DNA of 64,000 bases, from positions 1,178,001-1,242,000 of the forward strand of contig OY751488.1 of NCBI GenBank assembly GCA_963565915.1. The letters are read 5' to 3'. The DNA comes from Entoloma clypeatum (Eukaryota; Basidiomycota; Agaricomycetes; Agaricales; Entolomataceae). Position 1 is the first letter of the stretch. Every line of letters starts with the position of its first letter. Positions 45,553 through 57,091 of this stretch are shown piece by piece. The notes under the pieces are model-generated. The model did no database searches, had not been told where the DNA came from, and was given only the letters and a program-made list of their open reading frames with translations. The translations under genes were made by a program, and so were the position numbers.

Positions 45553-47275
45553 CTACCCTCGCCAGTAGTTGGGCTTGATGAACGGAAGAGGTGTGATCAC
45601 CGCCTTTCTCAACCTGTTCCTCACATCCACCTCCACCTCCGTTTCCTTTTTGTGCCACCCAGACTGGACATATCCCATCGCGATGTTCTTCCCCAGAGTG
45701 GGAGATGGGATCCCAGATGTCACCGAGCCTGAAGCATGGGTGTTATTAGTCTGAAATAACGTAGAAGCGGAACTTCGCGTACCGATAAGCTCATTTCCTG
45801 AGGGGGCAAAGATCTTGGCACCGTCTATGGTATAAAGGTCAGTGTTTGTCAAGCAACAGATAAGAAATGCGAGCATACGTCGTGCAGGAGCACCCTCCAC
45901 GACTAGACCCACCCGCCGCCTCTTTGGTCCCTCCTTCAGAACCTTCCTCAAACCCTCCGCGCCAATGAAGTCCCCCGTCTCTCTACGTTCCTTAGCTAGT
46001 TCGCATATCAGTTAGAAAATTCATTTAGAAAATAGGAGAGACTCACGGATAACCCAAGCCAACCCTGCCTCAATCGGCGACGTATCCTCATCTAAATCAC
46101 TCCCATACAAACACATCCCAGCTTCGAGCCGCAGACTGTCCCTTGCACCGAGACCCGTCAGTTGCACCGGTGACTTTGTAAGCAGTTTTACGACGTCGAC
46201 GGTTTGTGGAGGCGGGATAGAGATCTAGACACCACGTCAGCGTCTGTGACAACATCAATAACAAGGACGAGTCACCTCAAAGCCGTCTTCGCCTGTATAC
46301 CCTCCTCGCGCAACGTGGAGATTGAACCCCTCGATAGGCACATACGCCGATGTCCCAAAAGTCAACTGTTTAAGGTCAAACGACGTCAACGTCTGCAAGT
46401 ACGCCGCCGCCTGAGGACCTAGAACCCCACCAAACAAAATCACCAAAACAGAAAGCAAAGGCGAGAAAAGGACCCCACCCTGCAGCGCAACCAGCCCCCA
46501 GCCCTCCAACACCTCGACCTCGACCTTCCCCTCCTTCCCCGCCCTCTCCCCCGCATTCCACTCCTCCAGCCTCGCCCCGATCCACTGCAAATCCCTCTCT
46601 CGGCACCCCGCGTTCGTCACGACGTAATACGCCTCCGCCGAATGCTTCGTCACTACCGTGTCGTCGATAATGCCGCCGCGCTCGTTCAGCAAGACGGAGA
46701 GTGTCGATTGGTAAGGCTTGAGCGCAGATAGGGAGGAGGGCGTTAGCCACTCGAGGAAGGCAGTTGCTGTGGGCCCGCGGAAGCTGCGTTTGAGTTAGCT
46801 GTGATGAGGAGGAGGGAAGGAAGGAAGGGGGGGGGAAACGGACTTGGACTGTACCATGTGTCCGACGTCAAACAGCCCCGCGCTCGTCCGGACGTGGTTG
46901 TGGCTCGCAACTAAACCAATACGTTAACCTCCAGCTTGCCAAAAATGACATAGGACGCACCCTGTCCGACATCGCCATACGTCAACGGCATCGCATACCC
47001 GGCGAACGGGACCATCTTGGCCCCGTTCCCGACATGGAAGTCGTACAGACCAGTCTTTTTTAGCTGGCGAGGGGGAAAAAAAAAAGAGAAAAGAATCAGC
47101 CCATATTGATATTGTAAATTGATACGAATGAACGCACCTCTCCAGCAGGCGTAGCACCTGCGTAAAACCGCACAAACCCCGTCCTCCCCATCCTCTGCAT
47201 CCCCGTCGTTTTCGTGAATCCAAATCCGAGTTGCCGCAAGCTCCTGTGCCAGTGTGTCCTCCCTAGTATGCCCAT
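45553..47275 (-). CDS. GCV1: Aminomethyltransferase, glycine cleavage system T-protein, mitochondrial
   Basis: The T-protein transfers the methylene group from the aminomethyl-lipoyl H-protein to tetrahydrofolate, releasing ammonia. The minus-strand gene has about ten exons. ATG at 47275 gives an Arg-rich presequence ([18 protein letters not shown]). Family blocks in order are [84 protein letters not shown] with the catalytic Asp region, [28 protein letters not shown], and the C-terminal [19 protein letters not shown]. The end is FIKPNYWRG before the stop at 45553. It lies head-to-tail with coronin, with about 200 bp between. All expected blocks are present. Confidence 0.92.
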
Positions 47276-47535
47276 CGTTGATTTAGGAACTTTCTTAGGT
47301 ATGTCGTGCGGACGTCGTAGTGGATGTAGGGAACTTTACAGCAGCGCAAGCGTCATCATGAGGCCCTGAGCTGGTCATGTGATGCCACACTTTCAATGCT
47401 GCGGCACGACGTCCTCCTTAGGTTCGTCGTTCAGTTACGCATCAAAAAATAAATACAGGTGTTTTTTTATTACCCGCAGAACGCTCACAGTGACGACTCA
47501 GTACTCAACACCCAATCAATAGCTTGAAGGGAGTA

Positions 47536-48149
47536 CATCAGCAAACCTACATTTTACTTGTGGGAGCTCGTACGAGCATCAATGAGCCAAAACAAGTGCA
47601 AATGAGTGCATCCGAGTTGCGATCCGATGATTCCCTGGCCACCGACTCCCACAAGTAAAACTGTCAATTATAGAGAACACAGCTTCCACAACTTCCTTAT
47701 TGTCAGTTTTGGGTGCTATAGTGGTCAGGGCTATTGGATAGGCCACAAATACATCCCATTCGAGGTACAGTTACCTTTTGGATGACTCCATCAGCAAACT
47801 CTGATTTGGGCTCATAGCAAACTGTAGCAAACACTCCCAAACATGTAGTGTGGTGTAGTGCCATAGCAGTCATAGCAGTGTAACTGAGGGCTGTAGCAAG
47901 ATGTAGCAAGATGTAGCCCTGTAACATAGAACTGCCTAAGTATTGTAGTACCCTAGTAAGCCATAGCCTTATAATATAGAACTGCCATATCATCATAGCA
48001 ACCTAGTAAGCCATACTCACCAATCGGTCCTCATGCTTTTTTCGTATGTCCGAATGCATCTGAATGGCATGAGAATATGAAAAAGGACATGAATTACACC
48101 ATGAAAATGTATTACAGCCCTCATTAAAAAATGTGCGAACAGTGGTGTA
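47536..48149. mobile_element. Truncated CATCAGCA-type elements (element C)
   Basis: CATCAGCAAACC at 47536 and CATCAGCAAACTCTGATTT at 47789 are both left-type ends in the same orientation. The second is followed by ATAGCA/TAGCAAGATG clusters like those at the ends of element A. No GCTGATG right end occurs between here and the LTR at 48150, so both are incomplete. Confidence 0.6.
47549..47663. mobile_element. Small inverted-repeat element (about 115 bp)
   Basis: TTTTACTTGTGGGAG at 47552-47566 is inverted at 47646-47660 (CTCCCACAAGTAAAA). The span is MITE-sized and non-coding. No clear target duplication was found, so it may instead be a palindrome within element C. Confidence 0.45.
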
Positions 48150-48553
48150 TGTTATGCTTTAACAAACCGTTCCAAGGTTCGGGCAGAGTATGCAGGAAGT
48201 GGAAAGGCGAAGAGCAATGTGATTGCTAAATCTAAGGAATCTACTACAGTACAAGAGGTTTATATAGGTACTGACTATAGGCGGTAGTGGATGAGTCAGT
48301 ACTGCGGAAGGCAGTGCGCATGAGTAAGGCGACTGCGGAAGGCTATGTACAATGAGTAAGCTGACTGCGGGAAGCGAGTCAGTGTGGGAGCGAAGTATAC
48401 TAAAGGGGATGATGGGGTAATGTAGTGAGTCAGACTGGGAATTGAAGGTTGCGGAAGTAGACATTAGACATAGTAAGTTCGTAAGAGGGCGCCGAGTCGG
48501 GCCGATAAGTAAAAGATATGATGTGGTCCTCATACCGTAGAGTCCGTAACATG
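48150..48553 (-). repeat. 3' LTR of gypsy-1 (404 bp)
   Basis: Begins TGTTATGC and ends GTAACA on the + strand. It matches 57092-57493 along its full length at roughly 95 percent identity. Confidence 0.92.
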
Positions 48554-48585
48554 TTCCCCTCTCCAAGCTCTGTGTCCTCACAGAG

Positions 48586-48957
48586 TCACTGTCCCCATCC
48601 CTCGTTGTTGTTGGGATCGGACCAGTTTGGACTCTCCTTGAGGCTCCAATCATATATCAACTCCTCATTGATGGCTACGGCGAGTTCAAGGCCTTTGATG
48701 GCCAGCCGAATATGTCGATTTTCGATGATGAGGGTGCTGGTGTAGTTCCCAAGAATTTGTTTCTCTTCGGGAGTCAGGGCGACAGGGAGATTGGACAACA
48801 AATGAAGTCGGATATTCATCTGGCAATGAAGGAGGTCGGCGAGGGAAGTTTCGAGGGCATGGATTTGGTCTCTCATGGAGAGCGCTTCGTTCATAAGGGC
48901 GGCGATGGCGGGGTTGATGTCGGTGGTGGAGGTGGAGGTAACGATGGTGTTTGACAT
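48586..48957 (-). CDS. Extra small open frame between pol and the polypurine tract of gypsy-1
   Basis: Starting at the Met at 48957 this encodes 123 residues (MSNTIVTSTSTTDINPAIAA ...). It has a predicted helical middle (LMNEALSMRDQIHALETSLADLL) and ends SPNWSDPNNNEGWGQ. It sits just downstream of pol, on the same strand, and ends about 20 bp before the polypurine tract. The frame is open through to 49128, overlapping the pol end. No family is recognised. Possible roles are a structural or coiled-coil accessory protein, or a chance frame. The Trp-rich end and good open length favour a real product. Confidence 0.4.
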   Translation of the reverse strand: MSNTIVTSTSTTDINPAIAALMNEALSMRDQIHALETSLADLLHCQMNIRLHLLSNLPVALTPEEKQILGNYTSTLIIENRHIRLAIKGLELAVAINEELIYDWSLKESPNWSDPNNNEGWGQ

Positions 48958-49090
48958 GGCGGTGAGGATGGTTGAGAGATAAAAGAAGAATGGGGTGGCT
49001 ATATTGGGCAGGGAAAAGACTAGAGCGGGGAACTCGGTGTGTGGTTGACTGATGAGGTTGATACTGCCATGGGTTTTGAGAACTCGTCTT

Positions 49091-51499
49091 TTATTGTGGA
49101 CGAGACGGGTTCTGCCGATGGAAATCACGGATCAAATCTTGAGCGTTCTGAACATTAGCTCGAGGTTCCCATGTGTTCTCTTCTGGGCCATATCCTTCCC
49201 ACTGGACGAGGTACTGGATCTTTCCGCGGAACTTTTGAGAGTCTAGGATTGTAGACACATGGTACTCTTCTCGTCCTTCAATGATGATCGGATCAGGGGC
49301 TGGTTTCTTTTTCTGGATGGCGTACTTCGGAGTTTCATATGGTGACAACAGGGTCTCATTGAACACAGAGTGAATCATCTTCCAAGTCTTTGGAAGATCA
49401 AGAAGATACACGCTAGCTCCTTTCTTCTCTAGGACTTTGAATGGTCCATATTGGAGTGCATCAAGTTTCTTTGAGGGGCAATCGGTCCTGATGTTAGTCC
49501 CTTCCAGCCACACCTTGTCTCCAATGCGGTAGTCCCGAGACAGACTTCGCCGTGTGTCAACTGTCTTCTTCATCTGATCCTGTGCTTGTTTCAGTGCTGC
49601 ATTGGCTTCTTCTCGTGCCTGTTTGAGTTTTTTCAAGAAGTCGTTGGCAGCTGGATTGGTATCTTCTAACATGAGTTCTCCCTTCCAAGGATGTAAACCG
49701 TAGTTGAGGTAGAATGGGGTGTGCTTCATGGCCTGATGTTCTTTGTCATTGTACTGGAACTCTGCGATTGCGATCCACTCAGCCCAATCATCCTGTAGAT
49801 GGTTGACCAAGTTCTGTAAGAACGCTTCTGTTTCCTGATGCGATTGTTCGGCCTGTCCATCAGTCTGTGGGTGGTATGCAGTGGACAGGTTCCTTTTGAT
49901 CCCTAGCATGTGGCAGAGTATCTCCATGAACTTCGCAGCAAACTGCGGTCCCCTATCGCTGATGATCTTCTTGGGGATCCCATGAAGCTTCCATATCTGA
50001 TCCCGATAGATCTTGGCTAATCCTTCAGCTGATAATTCCACGGTTGTCGGAATGAGATGGAGCATCTTTGAATGTCTATCTGTGATAACCAGAATCACAT
50101 TCTTTCCATCGGACTCTGGTATTGGTCCCACGACGTCAATCCCTATGTCTTCCCATGGATGACTTGGTGCTGCATGGGGATGTAGTGGAGCGTGTCTTTT
50201 CTGTCTGTTGATCTTGTTGCGTTGACAGGTGTCACAACCCTTTACATACTTCTTAACGTCATGCAGGATAGTAGGCCACCAGTAGGTACGAGTGAGGAGT
50301 TCATGTGTCCGATATTGTCCTGGATGTCCAGCCACTGGTGCATCGTGTGATTCAAACATCAGTTCTTGATGCAGTTGTGGGTCTGGTGGAACATAGACTC
50401 GTTCGCCTGCATATGTGATGCCGTTTTCCTGTTGATACCAATGAGGATTCTTTTTTAGGCCCTGGGCTACTTCTGTCTCCATGCGGTTTGAACCCTTGAT
50501 GCATGTGATCCACGGATTTTTGATGGTCATGATGTTTCCAATTTTGATGGAATCAGATGTTTCACCCCCTTCAAAGAATTGTTCCTCCGTGAACATCTCC
50601 ATGTGTACCACATCTTCTGATTCCAACCGTTTCAAGAATAGTCCCTCCTTGAGCATTTGGTCACTGTCTTGTGGTTCGAGTTCTGCTTCATACCAGGGTA
50701 AGCGCCACAGGATGTCCACTTTCGCATTGGTCTTGCCGGATACATGCCGTAATTCAAAGTCATAGTCTTGTAACTTCATTTTCCAGCGTCGCTGTCGTTG
50801 ATTCAGGTCCTGAGGACGACGGAAATATTCCAGGTTCTTGTGATTGGTCAAGATTTCGAAACGTTCCCTGGCTTCGAGCAGATAGTGTCTCCAATCTTTT
50901 AATGCTTCCATGACCGCCAGGAGTTCCTTGTCGTATATCTTGTAATTCTGTTCGGCCACAGACATGGTCCGCGACAAGAATGCGATGGGGTGCCATTTGT
51001 CGTCTTGCTTCTGAGAGAGTACTGCTCCAATTGCATAGCCCGATGCACCGGTTTCAACCCTGAACTGTCCCTCTGGTTTCGGTAATGCCAAGACTGGTGC
51101 TGATGTAATTGCCTGTATGAGACCTTCAAAGGCTTGCTGCTCTGTTGGTCCCCAAGTAAATGCCGTACCGCCTGTGAGCACAGTGAGAGATTTCGCAATG
51201 TTTGAGTACCCTTCAATAAAACGTCGATAGAAGTTGGCAAATCCAAGGAACTTCTGAACTTCCTTTTTTGATGTGGGTGCTTGCCAGTTTCGAATTGTAT
51301 CCACCTTCTCAGTTTCCATCTCAACACGTCCCTCACCAACCACATATCCCAATATAGGACATTTTTTTACTTCCCATAAACACTTCTTCTCCTTTAGGAA
51401 CAAATCATTGTCCGATAGGATCTGCAGGATTTCTTTGGTGTTTTGCGAGAGTTCTTCCTTGGTTTTACCAATAACCACGATGTCATCCATGTAGATCAC
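49091..51499 (-). pseudogene. Gypsy-1 pol, 3' part: RT end, RNase H, integrase, chromodomain
   Basis: An 802-codon open frame starts at the RT catalytic motif YMDD. RNase H follows, with ETGASGYAIGAVLSQ, where most relatives have ETDAS: the first catalytic Asp is Gly here. The integrase has its HHCC zinc domain (HPGQYRTHELL..TYWWP ... CDTCQ), then IDVVGPIPES, ISDRGPQF and YHPQTDGQAEQ carrying the D-D-E residues. The C-terminus is a chromodomain (YLVQWEGYGPEENTWEP). It is separated from the upstream RT half by one TGA at about 51509. Confidence 0.88.
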
Positions 51500-51508
51500 G
51501 CAGATACG

Positions 51509-52299
51509 TCAGCGGATCTGGTCCCGGAATAGACTAGCCATCATTCGAGAGAACATTCCCGGGGAGTTGCAAAGACCGAAAAACATGACCAATGGTTCGA
51601 ACAATCCTCGACTGGTGAGGAAGGCAGCTTTCCATTCATCGCCCTCCTTAATCCGGACGTTGTTATAACCCCACATGATGTCCATTTTATTGAAGTAGAC
51701 TGCATCTTTCAGCACGTCCAAGAGATCGGATATTCGTGGGAGTGGGAACTTGTCTTTGACCGTGAATTTATTGACCATGCAGTAATCTTGTACCAATCGT
51801 TTGGAGCCATTCTTCTTGTTGATGAAGAAGCAAGGGGAGGCATACGGGGATTTGGATGGGCGGATCTTTCCTGTTGCTAGACCCTCGTCAATGAATGCGT
51901 CCAATTCCTCTTGTTCCTTTTGTGTCATAGGATATGTATTTCCCCCTAGTTCCTTTGGTGTGTCCAGTGTAAGTTCAATACCATGGTCCCATTCCCTCTC
52001 CTTTGGAATCTTATCAAAGTTCTCCTTCTCAAAGAGATGAGCAAATCGTTCAATATATGAGGGTCGTTTGGTTGTGGGAGGTGGTGTGGGAGTGACAGCT
52101 TCCAAAATAGGGTCTCCAGGCTTCCATTTCTGATCCGACTTTTTGGGTGCATCTTTGTCGCGCACCTCAACCATGCAAACCTGGTGTTTGCGACCATCAA
52201 GGTTAATCCTGAAATCTGAGTGTTTGGTTTGACATGTTGTTTGGCACTGGTTAAATGTTACTGCGCCAGTTGTCCAATTGATTGTGGGGTTGTGGTGTA
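51509..52299 (-). pseudogene. Gypsy-1 pol, 5' part: end of protease and RT fingers/palm
   Basis: The frame begins at the end of the protease region (HNPTINWTTGAVTF). It contains the RT blocks IRPSKSPYASPCFFINKKNG, VQDYCMVNKFTVKDKFPLP, YFNKMDIMWGYNNVRI and FGLCNSPGMFSRMM. It ends at TGA 51509-51511, a few codons before YMDD. CGA at that site would join the two RT halves. The upstream edge is the nested LTR element at 52300. Confidence 0.85.
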
Positions 52300-52888
52300 T
52301 GTCACGTAGCGTGTTTTTCAATGTTGGAAAACGTCGGATGCATCGGAGCAGTCGGAGCGGAGTAGCGGATGAACGGATGCGACAAGTCCGACGTCTTGCA
52401 GAAAGGACCTGGCTTCAACTTATGTGTTGCGCCCCATTCTTTGACGTGGTCCTAGATTTCAGATTGGCAGATGTCGGAGGGTGAGAGGAGCGGATGTGCG
52501 GAGCGGATGTGTGGAGGTGGAGACGTGAGAAGGAGGATGAGGACGAAAGGCAAAGGAATAGATTGGTGGAACGTATGGCAACGTATAGTGACATATAATA
52601 TTCGAACTGAGGAACTACGACAGAATTCATACTACTTATAGTAAACCAGAAGTGGGTCAGTAACTACTATAGGTAAGGTGTGGATGTCGGAGTTACTCAT
52701 CGGAGCAATCGGAGTACGGAGAGGAGCAAATGCAAAATCAACATCAAGATGTCTACTTGTCAGCATAATTAGAATGTTAACTAGTAGAGATGTCAATAAG
52801 TACTATTATGAAGATCATCGGATGTCGGACCGGATAAAACGTCGGAGTCATTGGATGTGTCGGATGTATGAATTGCATGGTTATGACA
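52300..52888 (-). repeat. 3' LTR of the nested coding-empty element
   Basis: 589 bp, nearly identical to 54404-54992; the visible differences are A/G at about 52461 and T/C at about 52511. Confidence 0.92.
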
Positions 52889-54403
52889 GTATTTTCCCCT
52901 TAGGGCTGAACCCTTGAGGCCCATAGGATATGCCATATAATTGTGTGTTGGATGCTTGCCAGAAAATGTAATCATCCGATAATGCAAGTCACTTTATACT
53001 TGGCTGCATAAGGGCCAAGGATCAGAGGAGGTCGGAGGTGCGGAGATCCGAGGTGCGGAGGTCGGAGGAAAATGCAGATGAGAAAGGATGTGCCAGCAGA
53101 TACAGAGATGATCCATATTTTGTGTCCAATTGTAAACATCATTGCAAAAGTAAACAATGACAGAAAAAGCGGAGTTGATCTGAGCAGTCGGAGGAGCGGA
53201 TGTCGGATCGGAGGTGGTGGACATGGCTTGGGTGCGGATAGCAAGTGCAATCAAGCAAATGTTATAGTCTTAGGGCCAAACCCTTGAGGCACATAAGGTG
53301 AGGAATGGCAAGTCCGATGTGAGGATGAGGGAATTTGTGATGAAGGAGAGGAAGCGGAGGTACCAAGTGTGGAGGGCAAATGAATGTGTGTGTCGGATTG
53401 GACTGAGGTTGCAAGATGCAATGGGATGGGAGTGACAGATGTCAAGATGTCGGAGATGACTGGAGCGGAGCGGATTTGTCGGAGGTGATCGGATGTGGTA
53501 TAAAATGTTGGAAGGGATGAAGAAAGTGATTGGTGTTTTCACTGGTTGACTATTTTCCCCTTAGGATAGACGTCCCATCGTCTATCTCCAAAGATGAGAG
53601 TCATAAAGGAGGTGAAAAAAAATGCGGATGTCGTCGGATATGAGAGCGGAGTAGGTCGGAAATCAGAGGTGGAGGTGTCAGAGGTGTCCTGAAAGAATCA
53701 ATGTGTCGAAAAGATCATAATGCCAATTTATTGACAAGTGCCAGAGGTTGTTTGGAATGCTTGCAGATGCAAGTAGTGAACTGTCTGCAGCCAGGGTTGC
53801 AAGTATACACCATGTAACTGCAAGATAGGCATAGTGCAGACATCGGAGGTGACCAGAGGTCGGAGTGACCAAAGTCGGAGGACAGAGTTTGCAAAAGTGG
53901 CAACAATACCAACTTAAGCAATAAGACGTCGAGGGCTTGCACTCTTCAGAAAATGGATGGAAAAGGTACTGGCCCAATACCCAAACAATGCAAAGATTGT
54001 GAAGTGGGTGAGCTAGTGGTATCCTATAACCATAGAAATTCGAGCCAAGCAAGGGTTTCACAAAATGTGACAGGCGTTCACCAAAAGCAAGTGGAGCGGA
54101 GTTAACCGGAGGTCGGAGATGATCAACCACAAATGAATGGGTCAACCAAAGTGAATGGACATAAAGACAGATGATTTTGTGAATGAGGACGAGGTGGATG
54201 TTGATGACCCAAAAAATGCGGAGACATCGGAGATGTTGGAGGTCCGCAAGCGGAGTAGGATGTCGAAGGATGAATGGAGAGATGTGTCCTAATCCAGACC
54301 TAAACTTGAAAGACCAGATTGTAAGGCCAGGACGGAATAGGATCGGAGGGGTGCAGAGTGATCGAAAGAGGGTGTCAAAGGAATGGTGTCAGTTCGAATA
54401 TAC

Positions 54404-54992
54404 TGTCACGTAGCGTGTTTTTCAATGTTGGAAAACGTCGGATGCATCGGAGCAGTCGGAGCGGAGTAGCGGATGAACGGATGCGACAAGTCCGACGTCT
54501 TGCAGAAAGGACCTGGCTTCAACTTATGTGTTGCGCCCCATTCTTTGACGTGGTCCTAGATTTCGGATTGGCAGATGTCGGAGGGTGAGAGGAGCGGATG
54601 TGCGGAGCGGATGTGCGGAGGTGGAGACGTGAGAAGGAGGATGAGGACGAAAGGCAAAGGAATAGATTGGTGGAACGTATGGCAACGTATAGTGACATAT
54701 AATATTCGAACTGAGGAACTACGACAGAATTCATACTACTTATAGTAAACCAGAAGTGGGTCAGTAACTACTATAGGTAAGGTGTGGATGTCGGAGTTAC
54801 TCATCGGAGCAATCGGAGTACGGAGAGGAGCAAATGCAAAATCAACATCAAGATGTCTACTTGTCAGCATAATTAGAATGTTAACTAGTAGAGATGTCAA
54901 TAAGTACTATTATGAAGATCATCGGATGTCGGACCGGATAAAACGTCGGAGTCATTGGATGTGTCGGATGTATGAATTGCATGGTTATGACA
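54404..54992 (-). repeat. 5' LTR of the nested coding-empty element
   Basis: 589-bp partner of 52300-52888, ending at the GTGTA target duplication. Confidence 0.92.
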
Positions 54993-54997
54993 GTGTA

Positions 54998-55433
54998 CCA
55001 ACCAGTCATGTCCCAAGAGCATGTCCATTCTTCCAATGTCCAGTACCATTGCTTCCATGGTTTCCTGATGTTCTCCCAAATCCAGTTTGACTTCAGCAAG
55101 TTGGCTCGCTTTCTGTTGTCGATTTGGTGATCCATCTGCATTTAGAATGGCTATGGGTGGTATTCCTCGCGTGGGGAGGTTCTGTTCGCGTACTATTCTG
55201 GGATGGATGCATGTGCGTTCACATCCGCTGTCAACCTCAGGTCAGATAACCTTTGGTCCTTGTCGTGTTTTGAGCTGAGCTAACAGCCTGATCTCTCGTC
55301 TTTTCGGAGGTTTATCTCCCTTCACAATCTTAGTCGACGCAGCGGCTCGCTTGGCAGGGATAGGTTCTATTGTCTGCAGTCATACAAGGCAAGCAAGTCC
55401 ATTTAATAGATAAGGGTCGCGACTTAGCGTTGT
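54998..55433 (-). pseudogene. Gypsy-1 retropepsin-like protease region
   Basis: On the minus strand the motif VDSGCERTCIH (about 55235-55203) fits the aspartic protease active site D-S-G. The frame continues to the flap and the MDMLLGHDWLV block, which is cut by the nested LTR element at 54998. Before the active site several stops occur, so this part is decayed. Confidence 0.65.
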
Positions 55434-56938
55434 TTAATCAGACCCTTCAGGAAAATCCTTCTTGTCGGCTTCTAAGATTGTGGTTTCATCATTCTCGGCA
55501 TCTTTCTCGGACACCTTCCTAACCCTTCCGGAGTTCTTCTTTGGCTTGCGGCAGTTGCGCGCGATATGGCCTTCTTGGTCACAGTTGAAACACTTGCGAC
55601 TATCTTTCTTCTTTGGAGCGCTACAGTCTTTAGCCAGATGACCGAAGCGTTGACAGTTGTAGCAATGGGCTACTCCTGCTTTGTCGATCTCCATGGCCTT
55701 GCCCTGACCACCATAAGTGGTACCCAATCCGGTGCGCATGTCGCCGCCACCTCGGATGACCAGTGCGTGTCCTTCCATCTGTCATCCCTTGTTTCGGATC
55801 TCCTTTGCGTAATCGGTATACATCTTGCCATCACTAGCCACTTGTTCAGAGATTCTGCGGTTGACGTTCTTCTCTAGGATGTATTTTCCAGTTTCTTCGC
55901 CAAGGTTTGACAGTTTCAAGAGTTCTTCAAATTCATTCAAGAATTCATCAACGGTGCATTTCTCTTGTTTCAGGACTTCGAGTCTTGCTTTGGCAGCGAC
56001 CGACTTGTTGGCGATGGAGAATCGTGTGGTGATATCATCGGAAAAACCTAGCCAGGTGATGTTCTCATTGTCAACAGCAAGAGCGTCTAACTTGTTACTG
56101 GCCCAGTGCCTGCCAGACCCTTCCATCATGCGGGATAGTACCACAAGAATCTTCTGATCATCTGTGAGGCTCTTTTGGAACCTGATGTATAGTTTGGTGG
56201 CCTACCACCACTCATCAAAGGTGTATCTGTCCTTGAACATCCCAGGATCCTTGATGATCTTGGATGTATCCATTGTTTGTACAGCTGGAGCTTCTGCCAT
56301 GTTTAGAGTCTGCGGAGGAGAAGAGGGGTCGGGTTGTTGGGATGAAGATGGGGTTTGGGATACAGGTAAGGATTGAAAATGAGTCCCTGTTCTAGGCGTC
56401 TGTTTGATATCTGACTGCGCGGAGTCAAAAGTAAATTCGTCAGGGGACTTGTTGGTGGAATCGGTGGCAAAACATTCAGAGTATTTCCTCTGTAAATCTC
56501 TAAGGAATCTCTGTTCCTGCGCGTCTGTTGGTCGTGAGAAGGGGTCAAGTCTCTCGTTTCGTGCCCAACGGTTGTACTCAGTCTGTTGTTCTTTCATGGT
56601 GAAGTGGGCGTAGATCTGCTGCTTCGAGTAAGACATGATGATGTGGCTCTGGGACGTCTCGATGTGAGCGTCCTAATCAATCTTCTGATAATGGTTGTCT
56701 GGACACTGATAAACTCTCTGATCTCTGTGATCCGACCTGTCTGAGGTCCTTCTTGAACGCGAAAGCTTTCGAGTTTGTTCTGTCGGGCATTGTAACACGT
56801 GATCTGGTGTTGCCGAGCAAGATGGATGCTCTCTGCTATCTCGCCGTGGGGGCGATGCTCGTCGTTGTCTAGTTCTTCGTCAAGCACCTGCTGTAGGATG
56901 CGACGGATCTCCGATTCGATGTACTGCTGGATAAGCAT
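55434..56938 (-). pseudogene. Gypsy-1 gag with two zinc knuckles, interrupted by nonsense codons
   Basis: Open pieces are 56938-56594, 56636-56202, 56144-55782 and 55778-55434. The capsid-like part has FKDRYTFDEWW, then TAG at 56202-56204, where TGG would fit the W-rich block. The next piece has LGFSDDITTRFSIANK and CTVDEFLNEFEELLK. A TGA at about 55782 is followed by the nucleocapsid with CYNCQRFGHLAKDC and CFNCDQEGHIARNC (CX2CX4HX4C twice). It packages the element RNA in relatives; here it is not translatable as one product. Confidence 0.8.
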
Positions 56939-57091
56939 AAAATTGATACTGTCTCGAGGACTTAGCTCCTCCTGTCAGGCTTCTGGTGTGGCGAATGGGT
57001 TACTGGTGAAGTCTTCAAAGAAGCGCGACGTCTTGACTCGTCTGGTAGTTGCTCTCTTTGCTCTGGGCGAACCTAACGAGATTTAGCAACT

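Larger units (their letters stand above)
47276..48149. other. Promoter region of GCV1 followed by transposon ends
   Basis: The first 260 bases are the likely GCV1 promoter and hold no gene. From 47536 the DNA consists of partial CATCAGCA-type elements up to the gypsy-1 LTR. Confidence 0.5.
52300..54992 (-). mobile_element. Young coding-empty LTR element (TRIM/LARD-like) nested in gypsy-1
   Basis: Two 589-bp LTRs (TGTCACG...ATGACA) flank a 1515-bp interior. The insertion has a perfect 5-bp target duplication GTGTA (52295-52299, 54993-54997) within the gypsy-1 protease region. A purine tract AAGGGGAAAA on the minus strand (52892-52901) lies next to the left LTR, so the element is read on minus. 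The interior has no gag or pol similarity. The two LTRs differ at only about two positions by eye, so insertion was recent and must have used another element's enzymes. Confidence 0.88.

Noticed and set aside
47536..48149. A complete CATCAGCA element next to GCV1
   Set aside because: No inverted right end (GCTGATG) is found before the LTR at 48150; only left ends are present.
54380..54403. TGGTGTCAGTTCGAA just left of the LTR at 54404 as a tRNA primer-binding site
   Set aside because: It reads TGG on the + strand, but the polypurine tract indicates the element is transcribed on minus, where it has the wrong sense.
52300..54992. A simple 2.1 kb tandem duplication by assembly error
   Set aside because: The GTGTA duplication, TG...CA ends, adjacent purine tract and a different interior show a real LTR insertion.
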